From contig JBPOFN010000008.1 in the NCBI GenBank assembly GCA_051251725.1, positions 1-64,000 of the forward strand: a stretch of 64,000 bases of DNA, read 5' to 3'. The translations under genes and the position numbers were made by a program. Shown in pieces: positions 44,670-54,163 of the stretch. The notes under the pieces were generated by a model. That model did no database searches. It had not been told where the DNA came from and saw only the letters and a list, made by a program, of their open reading frames with translations. The first letter of the stretch is position 1; the number at the start of each line of letters is the position of its first letter. This stretch comes from JALZUE01 sp051251725. Its GTDB lineage: Bacteria > Pseudomonadota > Gammaproteobacteria > Enterobacterales > Alteromonadaceae.

Positions 44670-46829
44670 TTAACGCTGGCGGCGCTTTACCGCTAACAGG
44701 ATAAACATTAGTGAAAATATCGAGAGAGCGCCACCACTTGATGATGCGGTATCTAGTTCTGGTGCCGGTTCTGGTTCAGGAGTTGGTTCTGGTTCAGGAG
44801 TTGGCTCTGGTTCAGGAGTTGGCTCTGGTTCAGGAGTTGGCTCTGGTTCAGGAGTAGGCTCTGGTGCAGGTGCAGGCGCAGGCGCTACAACAGGAGCACT
44901 ATTAGGATCGTTTTTACATTCACTGCAATTATCTAGAATCGCGTTTACACCGGCAGTCCATTTAATTCCACCTAATTCATAAGCGCCAATATCAGGGCTA
45001 GGTCCAGCATAATTTTTAGTAAAACCATCAATAGTTCGCCCTTCATCAACTAACATCGAATCATCCTTAGGCATAAAGTCTAAACTTTGAGCAGCCACTA
45101 ATTCATTTGAACTTAGCTCAACTAAGTTACTGTCTAAGTCATAAGCCGAATCAACAAGCCAGTCACCAATACTGCTATAATTATTCCAAACTCGGTTATT
45201 TTTCCGCTCATAACCATTTATCCACTCCCCCATTGCTTGGCCAACATTAACAAAGCTATTGTGATATATATTATTATTCCAATTAGCCCAATTTAATTGA
45301 ACGCCAGACCAAGTGACATTCCACACCACGTTATGATCAACTTGATAACCTTTACTATTATTATCTAAATATATTCCTGCTGTGCGACCATCTGCGTATG
45401 CTGGCCCAACTGAATCATGCAACCAGTTATGATGAAGCCGAGTATTTTTATCGTCACTATTACCTACGGTATAAAAAACACCACCATCATTATTAATTAA
45501 ACCAACATGTGAGACATCGTTATAACCAAATTCACTATTTTTACTCGGTAAAAAAACACCGTCTCGACCGGTATAAGCTAAGGTATTTTTCAAAATAATG
45601 GCATTATCAGCAGTAGCGCGAATAGGACTAGCATGAATACCAAGGGAGTCGAAATAGCGAATGGTATTTTCTTCGATGCGTGTGTTTAGGCCTCTGCCAC
45701 CCCAGCCATGAACATAAATACCGCTTAACGAGCCATGTTCAATGATATTGCCTTTAATGGTGTTATTGCCGCCAATAACTTCAATCGCACCATCTCCCAC
45801 TTGTGCGTCGGTATTATCTAATTCATCGAGTCGTTGCAAGCCATGCTGGACATTACTATTCATCAAGGTGTTATGGTCGCCAGCAAGTCTAACATTGGCA
45901 GCAAAGACATCGATATTATCAACCGTAATATAATCGCCAATTAACGCTATCGCTTCTTCTCTTGTCGCTATTTCAATACTTGCGTCTGATGGCATGGCAC
46001 CATTTTCAGTTTGCAGATAAAGCAATTTTTGCTCATCGTCATAAAACCACTCATTGGCTTGATCAAGTAAACTCAACTTGCCAAAAACAAAATAACGACC
46101 ATAGTTATCATGCCGTTTTATGCTTGGTGCATGCGGGTTGAATGGCCACTTTTGATCATTAATTGCCTCAAATGAAATATTAGTGGTACTTGAACTGGTG
46201 ATCCTTCTTGTCCAACTAGTTCCTGAGTGACCACCTAAATACCAAACCAAGCCCCCAGCTAAATCAATATCAGGAATGCCCGTTGAAGGAAAACTTGAAG
46301 CTGTACCTTTACTTGTAACTTCAACCGCATCGATAGTGAAAATATTATCATCGCTATCATTAGGCCAGCGCGCAATCTGTAATAATTTATAATTAGCGTT
46401 ATTACCCGTATTTAAATACACCTGACGAAACTCTTCAGCAACAGCCATATCAACACTTGTTTGATATATGTCATCTTTAAAACTAGACCAAGCGTTAACA
46501 GGTTCAGTACCCGAAATTAAAACTTTTCCGCCTGTTTCAGCCTTAACGATAATAGGATTTTGCTCGGTGCCATTTTGACTAATGCTTAATGTTTGGCGAT
46601 AGGTACCTGCTTTTACAATTAAGGTATCGCCGGCCACGAGTACGTCATCAGCTTTAGCAAATGAGGCATATGGCGCCTCAATTGATCCATCGTTGTTATC
46701 ATTACCTTCAACTGCAACATAAATCGTTTTTGCTGATAATAGACTAGAAAAAATAACCGTTGTTGAAAACAAAGCGATTGTTAACGTCCTGATACTGCTT
46801 TTATAGCTACTATTTTTATCTTGAAACAT
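44670..46829 (-). CDS. Secreted parallel beta-helix protein with GlyGly-CTERM-like tail
   Basis: The protein (719 residues from ATG at 46829) has a signal peptide ending near SAKTIYV and a DUF1565-like start (VEGNDNNDGSIEAPYASF). A right-handed parallel beta-helix follows with many short NT/N.I repeats (about residues 330-590). This fold is used by polysaccharide lyases and some glycoside hydrolases; I cannot assign a CAZy family. NDGGVFYT and AGIYLDNNS around 445-500 are acidic candidates for the active site. A linker of PEPTPE repeats follows. The C-terminus (SSSGGALSIFSLMFILLAV then KRRQR) fits the GlyGly-CTERM pattern, which is processed by rhombosortase in type II-secreting bacteria. It is divergent from the sulfatase, so the substrate may be a sulfated polysaccharide. 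A TTG at 46841 is a less likely start. Confidence 0.82.
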   Translation of the reverse strand: MFQDKNSSYKSSIRTLTIALFSTTVIFSSLLSAKTIYVAVEGNDNNDGSIEAPYASFAKADDVLVAGDTLIVKAGTYRQTLSISQNGTEQNPIIVKAETGGKVLISGTEPVNAWSSFKDDIYQTSVDMAVAEEFRQVYLNTGNNANYKLLQIARWPNDSDDNIFTIDAVEVTSKGTASSFPSTGIPDIDLAGGLVWYLGGHSGTSWTRRITSSSTTNISFEAINDQKWPFNPHAPSIKRHDNYGRYFVFGKLSLLDQANEWFYDDEQKLLYLQTENGAMPSDASIEIATREEAIALIGDYITVDNIDVFAANVRLAGDHNTLMNSNVQHGLQRLDELDNTDAQVGDGAIEVIGGNNTIKGNIIEHGSLSGIYVHGWGGRGLNTRIEENTIRYFDSLGIHASPIRATADNAIILKNTLAYTGRDGVFLPSKNSEFGYNDVSHVGLINNDGGVFYTVGNSDDKNTRLHHNWLHDSVGPAYADGRTAGIYLDNNSKGYQVDHNVVWNVTWSGVQLNWANWNNNIYHNSFVNVGQAMGEWINGYERKNNRVWNNYSSIGDWLVDSAYDLDSNLVELSSNELVAAQSLDFMPKDDSMLVDEGRTIDGFTKNYAGPSPDIGAYELGGIKWTAGVNAILDNCSECKNDPNSAPVVAPAPAPAPEPTPEPEPTPEPEPTPEPEPTPEPEPTPEPEPAPELDTASSSGGALSIFSLMFILLAVKRRQR
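44767..44874 (-). repeat. Six 18-base tandem repeats coding for PEPTPE
   Basis: Units of the form GGCTCTGGTTCAGGAGTT run six times in frame inside the beta-helix gene; the last unit is degenerate. They encode a Pro/Glu/Thr linker between the catalytic part and the C-terminal sorting tail. Copy number could vary between strains without shifting the frame. Confidence 0.9.
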
Positions 46830-47035
46830 CCATCCACCCAATTTAATTTTAAACTTATTTTTTTATATGCAAAACATTACATCACTCGACAGGCTTTGAC
46901 AATTGTTAACATTATATAATCCTAATATAGTATGATTTAGTTAATTATTTTTTTTGTAAGGCTGTGTAAATTACATTGTTCATTACAATATTTAGCTGTA
47001 TTTTTATAGGCACAATAAACGAATTATATGTAAAC

Positions 47036-48745
47036 ATGAAAAATCAACTACTTATTCCTTTAGTGATTACATCTTTATTTAGCACCATACTTATTGCATG
47101 TAGTAACGCATCCGTCGCTGAATCTAGCAACACGGCTAATTCACAAATCGCAAATAGCAAAAATAAACCTAATGTCATTATTATCTACGCTGACGATATT
47201 AGTGCTAGAGAGCTGCCAATTTATGGCGCTAGCCAATGGTCAGGCTATCGTGGTGAAAATGTCACCGAGCCAAGTAAATTAGCGCAAACACCAGTCATTG
47301 ATAATATTGCTACCCAAGGTGCCTATGTTGAAAACGCTTGGGCTGCTACCGTTTGCTCACCAAGCCGAGCTATGATGATGACAGGACGATACGCCAGCAT
47401 TCATAAATGGTGGCACAATGGCGACACCGGCATCTATTTAAAACCAGGCGAGCAACAAATCGTGACACCAAAAGCGGTTGGCAGCAAAAAAGTTATCGCT
47501 AAACATGCTCGTCTAGGCCGTAAAGTTAACTTATTCGAATCATCAGAATTACAAATTGGTCATCTAGCACAAAAAGCGGGTTATGCCACTTTTTGGGCGG
47601 GTAAAACACAAATGGCAGGTTGGGATAAATACGGGTTCGATGAAGGCGTATTCACACCCGGTGAAATGCCGAGTAAAGCCAATGGAAAAAATCCTTATAC
47701 CGATTTCAATCTAGTCCAAAAGAAGAGTAAGGGTAAAAGCATTCTCATTAATGAAGACACTGGCAAGCCACTTAACCGCTGGTCATATGCTCAAAACGGT
47801 TGGTACTGGCAGCCAAGTGTTACGTTAATGAATCATCCAAGTAATAAAGAAAAATTTGAATATTGGCCAAATACACCAGCCAGCAAAAAAGCATATGGCG
47901 CGACAACTTATGGACCTGATGTTGAACTTGATTTTATTTTTGACTTTATGGATCGCCAACACGCGAACAACAAACCGTTTTTTGTTTACCACACGAGTCA
48001 TTTAGGACATGACGCTTTTGATTGGTTAAATCCTGAATCAGAAGAAAAATGGCCTGGCACACCGATTGTTAATTGGGATGGTGAAAAATATACTCGAGTT
48101 ACGCCGAAAATTACTGGCGACAATGGCAGCTACAACACCCATGGCACAGTTACTGAGCCAAGTATGGCCAGCCATGTAAAATATTTAGATTATCAAATCT
48201 GGTTATATCTAGAGAAGTTGAAAAAAATGGGGATTGAAAACGACACCATTTTAATTTTTGCCGCCGATAATGGTACCAGTGGTTATGGTAAACATAATCA
48301 TAGCAAGCAACGCGGCACCCATGTGCCATTAGTTGTTTATGCACCCGGTGTAGCAATGACCAAACAAGGCAAGCAGCCGGTTATCGCCTCTATGGCCGAT
48401 ATTTTACCTACCCTTGCCGATATTATGGGTGAAGCTATTCCAAGTGATTATGAAATTCATGGCGAAAGTTTATGGCCATTTCTAACAACTGACAAACCTC
48501 AGCATCGCGAATGGATTTACGCTTACAAAAACCACCGCCAACTGATCCGTGGCGACAAGGTAATGAAAGATGGCGACGATAAATGGTGGGATGTATCACA
48601 GCAACCGGCCGATTTAGATAATTTCCCTCAAATTAAAGACTGGAGTAAGGTTTCACAAGCCCATCGTGACGAACGCGATAAATTAACAAGGGTATTACCA
48701 AGGTTTGATACCTATCAAGCTGAACATGATTACTTAGCCAAATAA
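47036..48745 (+). CDS. Lipoprotein sulfatase of the formylglycine type
   Basis: This S1-type sulfatase removes sulfate esters from a carbohydrate. From the ATG at 47036 it has 569 residues with a lipoprotein signal (LIAC at residues 19-22), so it is membrane-anchored. The catalytic cysteine is Cys107 in CSPSRAMMMTG, to be converted to formylglycine. Metal ligands are seen in YADDIS near residue 51 and in FAADNGTSG near 412, with the KQRGTHVP segment following. A maturation enzyme is not encoded in the window. It is divergent from the beta-helix gene and upstream of the TonB receptor. The longer frame from a TTG at 46976 would add 20 residues ahead of the lipoprotein signal and is unlikely. 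Confidence 0.92.
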   Translation: MKNQLLIPLVITSLFSTILIACSNASVAESSNTANSQIANSKNKPNVIIIYADDISARELPIYGASQWSGYRGENVTEPSKLAQTPVIDNIATQGAYVENAWAATVCSPSRAMMMTGRYASIHKWWHNGDTGIYLKPGEQQIVTPKAVGSKKVIAKHARLGRKVNLFESSELQIGHLAQKAGYATFWAGKTQMAGWDKYGFDEGVFTPGEMPSKANGKNPYTDFNLVQKKSKGKSILINEDTGKPLNRWSYAQNGWYWQPSVTLMNHPSNKEKFEYWPNTPASKKAYGATTYGPDVELDFIFDFMDRQHANNKPFFVYHTSHLGHDAFDWLNPESEEKWPGTPIVNWDGEKYTRVTPKITGDNGSYNTHGTVTEPSMASHVKYLDYQIWLYLEKLKKMGIENDTILIFAADNGTSGYGKHNHSKQRGTHVPLVVYAPGVAMTKQGKQPVIASMADILPTLADIMGEAIPSDYEIHGESLWPFLTTDKPQHREWIYAYKNHRQLIRGDKVMKDGDDKWWDVSQQPADLDNFPQIKDWSKVSQAHRDERDKLTRVLPRFDTYQAEHDYLAK

Positions 48746-49623
48746 TCTAATTGGCTGATAGTTTGTGTTTTCAGATATTATCAGCCCTTCTTACTTTACC
48801 CCTTACTGCTATCTACTTTATTTTACCGCTAAATATCTCTGCTAAAACACTTCGATTCTACCTCCTCGTAACTGCACTAAAATATTAGCAAAACACCATC
48901 TACTGAGCTCAGTTTAACTAAAAAATTAGATATTCACTTCGGGCTATTTAATATTATTAGCACGAGTAAATAAAAAACTGATACTAAAGTTCGAGTCAAT
49001 AACAAGAAACTAAAGATAACCGTAAAGCTAAAATTGAATTTAAAGCTAATAAAAGCATGCTTCAATGAGCACCAATATCAATATTACAAATCGCTACAAA
49101 AATATTATAAATATGCACTTTTAGCTATCCGTAATATTGGAAAAAAATTAATACACACACTATACTTTTACAAACAAATCGCAGTTTTTATTTATAAAAA
49201 GCCATAGGCATATATATACATATTAACGGCTATAGCCAATTACAATACTAAAAGATTACTTAATAAATAATCCCACAGCACCTACGAATAAGGTCGTAAA
49301 ACCTTTGTAAAACTAACAAAAATAACACTGTTAAGTACAAACCATGTTCACTAGCCCAACCCAAAAACAAATACAAAAACAATAAAAATCAACAACTTGA
49401 ACTTCGTAAGGTTTTGTAAGTTTATGAAAAGTTACGTAAAGACCATAGACAATTTATAGCCGTTACCCGAACCTAAGGATGTACAAATAAACTATCGAGT
49501 TCATATATAAACAATCGTAGGCCGGTATTTTTACTGCTGAGCGTTTTAAGCCTTACAACTTTAGGCAATTAATCTGCACTCGCTACCTAATACAAAAATA
49601 TAACAATATTACGGGGAAACGTT
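48746..49623. other. Long AT-rich gap before the TonB receptor
   Basis: This 878-base gap holds no convincing coding frame on either strand. A pattern TCGTAA followed closely by TTTGTAA occurs at 49294-49310 and again at 49404-49419, and a related TACGTAAAG lies at 49433. The repeats could bind a regulator of the receptor gene. The start of the receptor has a good ribosome binding site (ACGGGGAAA). No strong terminator for the sulfatase gene was identified. Confidence 0.4.
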
Positions 49624-52600
49624 ATGTTGGAAATAAAATCGAAATTCCAATTTAAACACTTATTGATTGGAGCCGCTTCTGCCACTGCGCTGTTAGGTTC
49701 TATGAGTAGTGCGCAAGCCGAAGAAACTAAAACCGCACAAGCTAAAAAAAAGCCAGAGATAGAAATTATCGAGGTATCAGGCTTTCGCTCTTCTTTATCT
49801 AAAGCAATGAACATTAAACGTACATCCTCTGAAATTGTCGATGCTATTTCATCAGAAGATATTGGTAAATCGAGTGACCAAAATATTGCTGAAGCATTGC
49901 AGCGCGTAACCGGTATTTCCATTAGTCGACAAGATGGCGAAGGAACCACAGTAACAGCTCGCGGAATTTCTAGCTCACTCAACGTAACAACACTTAATGG
50001 CGTGCCTTTAACCAGTTCAGGCACCGGCCAAGGAGTTAACTTCAGTGAATTTTCTTCTGATGTATTGAATAACATTGAAGTACAAAAAACCCCAAGTGCA
50101 TCTACTGATGAAGGTAGCTTAGGCGCAACAATAAAACTATCGGGTTTTAAACCATTAGATGCCAAAAAAGATCGTCGTATTTTTGAAGTACAAGAACGTT
50201 ACAATGACTTTTCACACGACAGTGATCAAAAAATACAGTTTTCAGCCTCTGAAAAGTTTCTTGATGAAACCTTAGGTTTATCGATAGTCGCAACGTCTGA
50301 AGAACAAGGTACGCGTAAAGATCTATTGAACCTTAGTCGCTGGAGAACAATAAAACCGCCAGTAGGTGCCACGAACATAGAAACCGGTGAAATAGTTAAA
50401 ACTTGGGATTACGATGGTGATGGTGTCCAAGAACCGCTGGAATTAAGACAAGCTTCAACCGCTGAACTTCAAACTCAACATGTACAACGTGATCGAACCA
50501 GTGTCAGCGGTACAATTCAATATATCCCTTGGGAAGATGGTGAATTCAGAGTAGACGCTACTTATACCAGCCAAGATATTGAGCGTGATAATGCCTTTAT
50601 TTCACAAACCACTGAACGTACAAACTTTGACGCCGCCAGCACCTTTTTTGATCCAAATACTTTTACAGTGATCAACACAGTTAAAACGGCGATGACACAA
50701 GTTAGAAGAGCGGAAATTGGTGCTGCTAATCCTGGTGTTACTATCCCTGGAAAAGTAAAAAACGTTGGTGTAATTCGTAACCAGCGCCAAATCAATATTG
50801 ATAATCAAGAAACTAAAGTACTTAGCTTAGCGTTTGAGCAATCTTTCGAAGGCTTTGAATTAGCGTTACGCGGTGGCCGCTCAGAAAGTGAAAAAACACC
50901 TGAATTTAATTTACGTGGTTTTTTCCGTGGTTCAACGAGTGGCACAGCAGAAAGCGGCGTAGAAAATGGCTATAACTGTGTTGGTGGCGATTTAGTTTGT
51001 AATATCCACATCGCGCCGAGCGGCTATGTGGATAACGCTGAAGGTTTCGAATATCAATCATTTAATAACAGCGGTAATTTTACCAAAGATATCTCAGATA
51101 GCTTTTATGCCGATTTAGTTTGGGACCAAGGTTGGAGTTTTATAACCTCAGTTGAAACTGGCTTTAAATATACCGATCGTGAAAAAGAAACTAATAACAC
51201 GTTTAGCACTTGTAATCGCGGTTGTGTCGACGGTGAACTTAATAATTATACCTTAGCTGATTTCACCTCTGGTAATACTTCTGGCAGTATCGGTAAAGCG
51301 TTAGGTCTAACCTCTAATGAATTGACTGATGGTTTTCCTATTTGGGACATTCAGACAACGCTCGATTTTCTTGAAGAAATCAATGTCGCTGACAAAATTG
51401 CTGTTGAATTTACCGATATCGGCTCAAAAACGATTCAACAAAAAATTATTGCCGCATACTTACAAGTCAATTTTGAATTTATGGATGGACGCTTAAGCGG
51501 TAATTTAGGTGTTCGTTCGGCTAAAACAGAAGTTACTGGTATTGCTGCCTCTACTTTCCGTTTTGATGCTAATCAATCATTTATGAATGGAGATAATATT
51601 GCTCATTATGGTAGCAGAGAAGCAACAGCGGCAGCATTAGGTTATTTAGTAGGCATTGATCAAACAGAACGTGATACCGCTTCAGTTTTTAATACCGCCG
51701 ATCACGACTATACCAATGTCTTACCTAGCCTTAACTTAAATTATGCATTTTCAGAAGATATTATCTTACGCTTTGCCGCCTCAGAAACGATTGCAAGGCC
51801 GCGTTTTGACCGTTTAGCGCCGACCTTTAATATTAGCGAAAATTTATTTGGTGAATTCTCATCAGGTAATGCTGGTAGAGTCGATTTAAACCCGTTTAAA
51901 TCTTCTAACTTAGATCTTTCAGCCGAATGGTACTTTAATAAATCATCCTTGTTATCTGTCGCTTTCTTTAATAAAGATTTATCTGACTTTGAAGAGCGTT
52001 CACAAACGAGTTATTACTGGAAAGACTTACGTAGCGAATATTTCGATGTAAATGCTATTGTTGACCCAACAGTTGATCGTGCACCACGTCTTGATTCTGA
52101 CGCTGTCACATATAATCCGACAGTAGCCGATGTGTTATTGCCTTTTGATGGTGGTGATAACCAAGCCGGCTGTATGCCAAATCGTGAACTTGATATGAGT
52201 GCTCCTTCAGCAACAGAAATTTGTGACAAAGTATTATTAACTGAAGGCCGAAATGGTAGCGGCGGTTATGTCCGCGGTATGGAATTTTCATTACAGCACA
52301 ACTTTGATTATTTACCGGGTATCTTTGGCGGCTTAGGTGGTGTTATTAACTACACTTACGCTGATTCAAAAACCGACGAAGAATCAATATTTAGCCCAAC
52401 CTCGGGTGAAGTTACTGATATCATTCCTTCATCACCATTGCTTGACACCTCAGAGCATACGCTTAATGCCACGGTATTCTGGGAGCAAGACGGCAACTTA
52501 ATTCGTTTAGCGTACAACCAACGTAGTGACTACCTCACTGATCGGGCTGTTAACGACTATGGTATGCATTGGATTGAAGGCTTTAATACTTTAGATTTAT

Positions 52601-52818
52601 CTGGTAGCTGGAAGGTAAATGAAAGTGTCAGTTTGAATTTTCAAGCCAGTAACTTGTTAGATACAGTAACACGCATGTATTCAACAACGAGGTTAAACAT
52701 CTCAGGGAGTAACCTTCCTGGAGAAGCATCAGAGTTAGGTTCTCAACCAACTGGCCGCACGGTGCAAACATCGAACACAGGAACTATTTACCGTATTGGT
52801 TTACGTTTTAGTTTCTAA
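49624..52818 (+). CDS. Large TonB-dependent receptor (polysaccharide-uptake type)
   Basis: This 1064-residue outer-membrane receptor takes up a large ligand using TonB energy. The signal peptide ends near SSAQA (about residue 36). A likely TonB box (EIIEVSGF) is followed by the plug domain with the conserved SSEDIGKSSDQNIAEALQRV and GVPLTSSGTG parts. The remainder is the 22-strand barrel, ending in the aromatic RFSF typical of outer-membrane proteins. Receptors of this length and plug type are common in marine Alteromonadales carbohydrate loci. Position beside a sulfatase and a beta-helix protein suggests oligosaccharide import. Ligand identity is not known. It ends with a tandem terminator. 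Confidence 0.93.
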   Translation: MLEIKSKFQFKHLLIGAASATALLGSMSSAQAEETKTAQAKKKPEIEIIEVSGFRSSLSKAMNIKRTSSEIVDAISSEDIGKSSDQNIAEALQRVTGISISRQDGEGTTVTARGISSSLNVTTLNGVPLTSSGTGQGVNFSEFSSDVLNNIEVQKTPSASTDEGSLGATIKLSGFKPLDAKKDRRIFEVQERYNDFSHDSDQKIQFSASEKFLDETLGLSIVATSEEQGTRKDLLNLSRWRTIKPPVGATNIETGEIVKTWDYDGDGVQEPLELRQASTAELQTQHVQRDRTSVSGTIQYIPWEDGEFRVDATYTSQDIERDNAFISQTTERTNFDAASTFFDPNTFTVINTVKTAMTQVRRAEIGAANPGVTIPGKVKNVGVIRNQRQINIDNQETKVLSLAFEQSFEGFELALRGGRSESEKTPEFNLRGFFRGSTSGTAESGVENGYNCVGGDLVCNIHIAPSGYVDNAEGFEYQSFNNSGNFTKDISDSFYADLVWDQGWSFITSVETGFKYTDREKETNNTFSTCNRGCVDGELNNYTLADFTSGNTSGSIGKALGLTSNELTDGFPIWDIQTTLDFLEEINVADKIAVEFTDIGSKTIQQKIIAAYLQVNFEFMDGRLSGNLGVRSAKTEVTGIAASTFRFDANQSFMNGDNIAHYGSREATAAALGYLVGIDQTERDTASVFNTADHDYTNVLPSLNLNYAFSEDIILRFAASETIARPRFDRLAPTFNISENLFGEFSSGNAGRVDLNPFKSSNLDLSAEWYFNKSSLLSVAFFNKDLSDFEERSQTSYYWKDLRSEYFDVNAIVDPTVDRAPRLDSDAVTYNPTVADVLLPFDGGDNQAGCMPNRELDMSAPSATEICDKVLLTEGRNGSGGYVRGMEFSLQHNFDYLPGIFGGLGGVINYTYADSKTDEESIFSPTSGEVTDIIPSSPLLDTSEHTLNATVFWEQDGNLIRLAYNQRSDYLTDRAVNDYGMHWIEGFNTLDLSGSWKVNESVSLNFQASNLLDTVTRMYSTTRLNISGSNLPGEASELGSQPTGRTVQTSNTGTIYRIGLRFSF

Positions 52819-52835
52819 ACCTTCTCTCTCCAAAA

Positions 52836-52892
52836 ACTCACCTTAGTCAGGTGAGTAATTTTGAAAAGGAGCTTAGTCAGCTCCTTTTTTTT
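52836..52892. terminator. Tandem terminator hairpins with identical loops
   Basis: Two hairpins follow the receptor gene: ACTCACC with GGTGAGT, then GGAGC with GCTCC and a run of eight T residues. Both share the same seven-base loop TTAGTCA. The second hairpin has A residues on its left, so it may also act on the convergent aminotransferase transcript. Confidence 0.85.
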
Positions 52893-52957
52893 CAGCTTCA
52901 ATAAATCACTCTAAATAACTTGAACTCTGATTAAATAAATAGGAAAAAATAAAGCCA

Positions 52958-54124
52958 TTAAACACTTAAAGCCATTTCAATTGCGCTAACCGTTGTCGCA
53001 ATTTCAGCTTCAGTTAATGTGGGATGCACTAAAAACATCAAGCTGGTATCCCCTAACGTTAAGGCATTAGCCAATGCTTTTTTCGGGCGAAAATCGCTAT
53101 TATCAAAGGCTTTTTCTTTATAAACTTCCGAGCAACTGCCACTAAAACAAGGCACACCTTGTGCGCTAAGCTTTTCAATAATGAGATCTCGTGTTAATCC
53201 GGCTGGCAATTTATTCGGTTCAACAAAAACATAACACTTATAAAAAGCGTGTTGTATATTTTCAGGAAGATCAGGCACTCGCAAAAAGTCAAACTGGCGG
53301 CAGGCTTGAAAAATACGCTGAGCATATTCATTACGCTTGTCAGTCCAGCTTGCCATTTGCGTTAATTGATAACGGCCAATAGCTGATTGCATTTCAGTTA
53401 AACGCCAATTAGTACCAAAAGATTCATGTAACCAGCGATAACTGTTGTCATGTTCTCGCTCGTATACCGCTTCGTAAGACTTACCATGATCTTTAAACGC
53501 CCAAGCAGTGCGCCAAATCGTTTCATCATTGGTAGTTAACATGCCACCTTCACCGCCAGTGGTCATAATTTTGTCTTGGCAAAAAGACCAAGCTCCAATA
53601 TGGCCAATACTACCAACTGACTTACCTTGATACTTTGCGCCATGCGCCTGAGCACAATCTTCAATAACATAAAGCTGATGTTTATTCGCCAGCGCCATAA
53701 TACTGCTCATTTCACATGGCCAGCCCGCTAAGTGGACACAAACAATCGCAACCGTATTTTCAGTTATTACCTCAGCGATGGTATCGGCATCAATATTTTG
53801 CGAATCAATATTTACATCCGCAAAAACCGGGGTTAAACCAGCATTAACAATCGAGCTAACCGAAGCGATAAAAGTACGAGAAGTCACAATAACCTCACCG
53901 CCTTTTTTCAATGGTAAGCTGGCAAAAGCAAGATCTAACGCTAAAGTACCATTAGCAACAGCAACCGCGTAGTTACAATCACTAAAGGTGGCGAATTCTT
54001 TTTCAAATTCACGCCCTTGTGTACCGGTCCAATAATTAACTTTATTAGAGCGTAATACTTGCGTAACCGCGGAAATTTCGGCTTCTGAAAAACTTGGCCA
54101 TGGAGAAAAAGGTGTATTAAGCAT
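52958..54124 (-). CDS. DegT/DnrJ/EryC1-type sugar aminotransferase (PglE-like)
   Basis: This PLP enzyme adds an amino group to a UDP-4-keto sugar. The PLP lysine is in FCQDKIMTTGGEGGM near residue 185, and the Asp and Gln positions of the cofactor site are present (VIEDCAQAHGAKY near 154). The 388-residue length fits the family. Placed with a PglD-like acetyltransferase, a PglC-like transferase and a PglF-like dehydratase, its most likely product is UDP-4-amino-4,6-dideoxy-GlcNAc in the bacillosamine route. It is the last gene of the minus-strand polysaccharide operon. Confidence 0.88.
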   Translation of the reverse strand: MLNTPFSPWPSFSEAEISAVTQVLRSNKVNYWTGTQGREFEKEFATFSDCNYAVAVANGTLALDLAFASLPLKKGGEVIVTSRTFIASVSSIVNAGLTPVFADVNIDSQNIDADTIAEVITENTVAIVCVHLAGWPCEMSSIMALANKHQLYVIEDCAQAHGAKYQGKSVGSIGHIGAWSFCQDKIMTTGGEGGMLTTNDETIWRTAWAFKDHGKSYEAVYEREHDNSYRWLHESFGTNWRLTEMQSAIGRYQLTQMASWTDKRNEYAQRIFQACRQFDFLRVPDLPENIQHAFYKCYVFVEPNKLPAGLTRDLIIEKLSAQGVPCFSGSCSEVYKEKAFDNSDFRPKKALANALTLGDTSLMFLVHPTLTEAEIATTVSAIEMALSV

Positions 54125-54163
54125 GAGTTTATTCTTTACTAAGTTAAATGATATAAAAGGTAA

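Noticed and set aside
46896..46920. TTGACA and TATAAT hexamers upstream of the sulfatase
   Set aside because: Both match consensus, but only 13 bases separate them, too few for a sigma-70 promoter.
48746..49623. Possible decayed gene in the long gap before the TonB receptor
   Set aside because: I found no stretch on either strand resembling a recognisable protein.
49587..50165. Minus-strand frame of 192 codons over the receptor start
   Set aside because: The overlapping plus-strand frame has a signal peptide, TonB box and plug; the antisense product is unrelated to any family.
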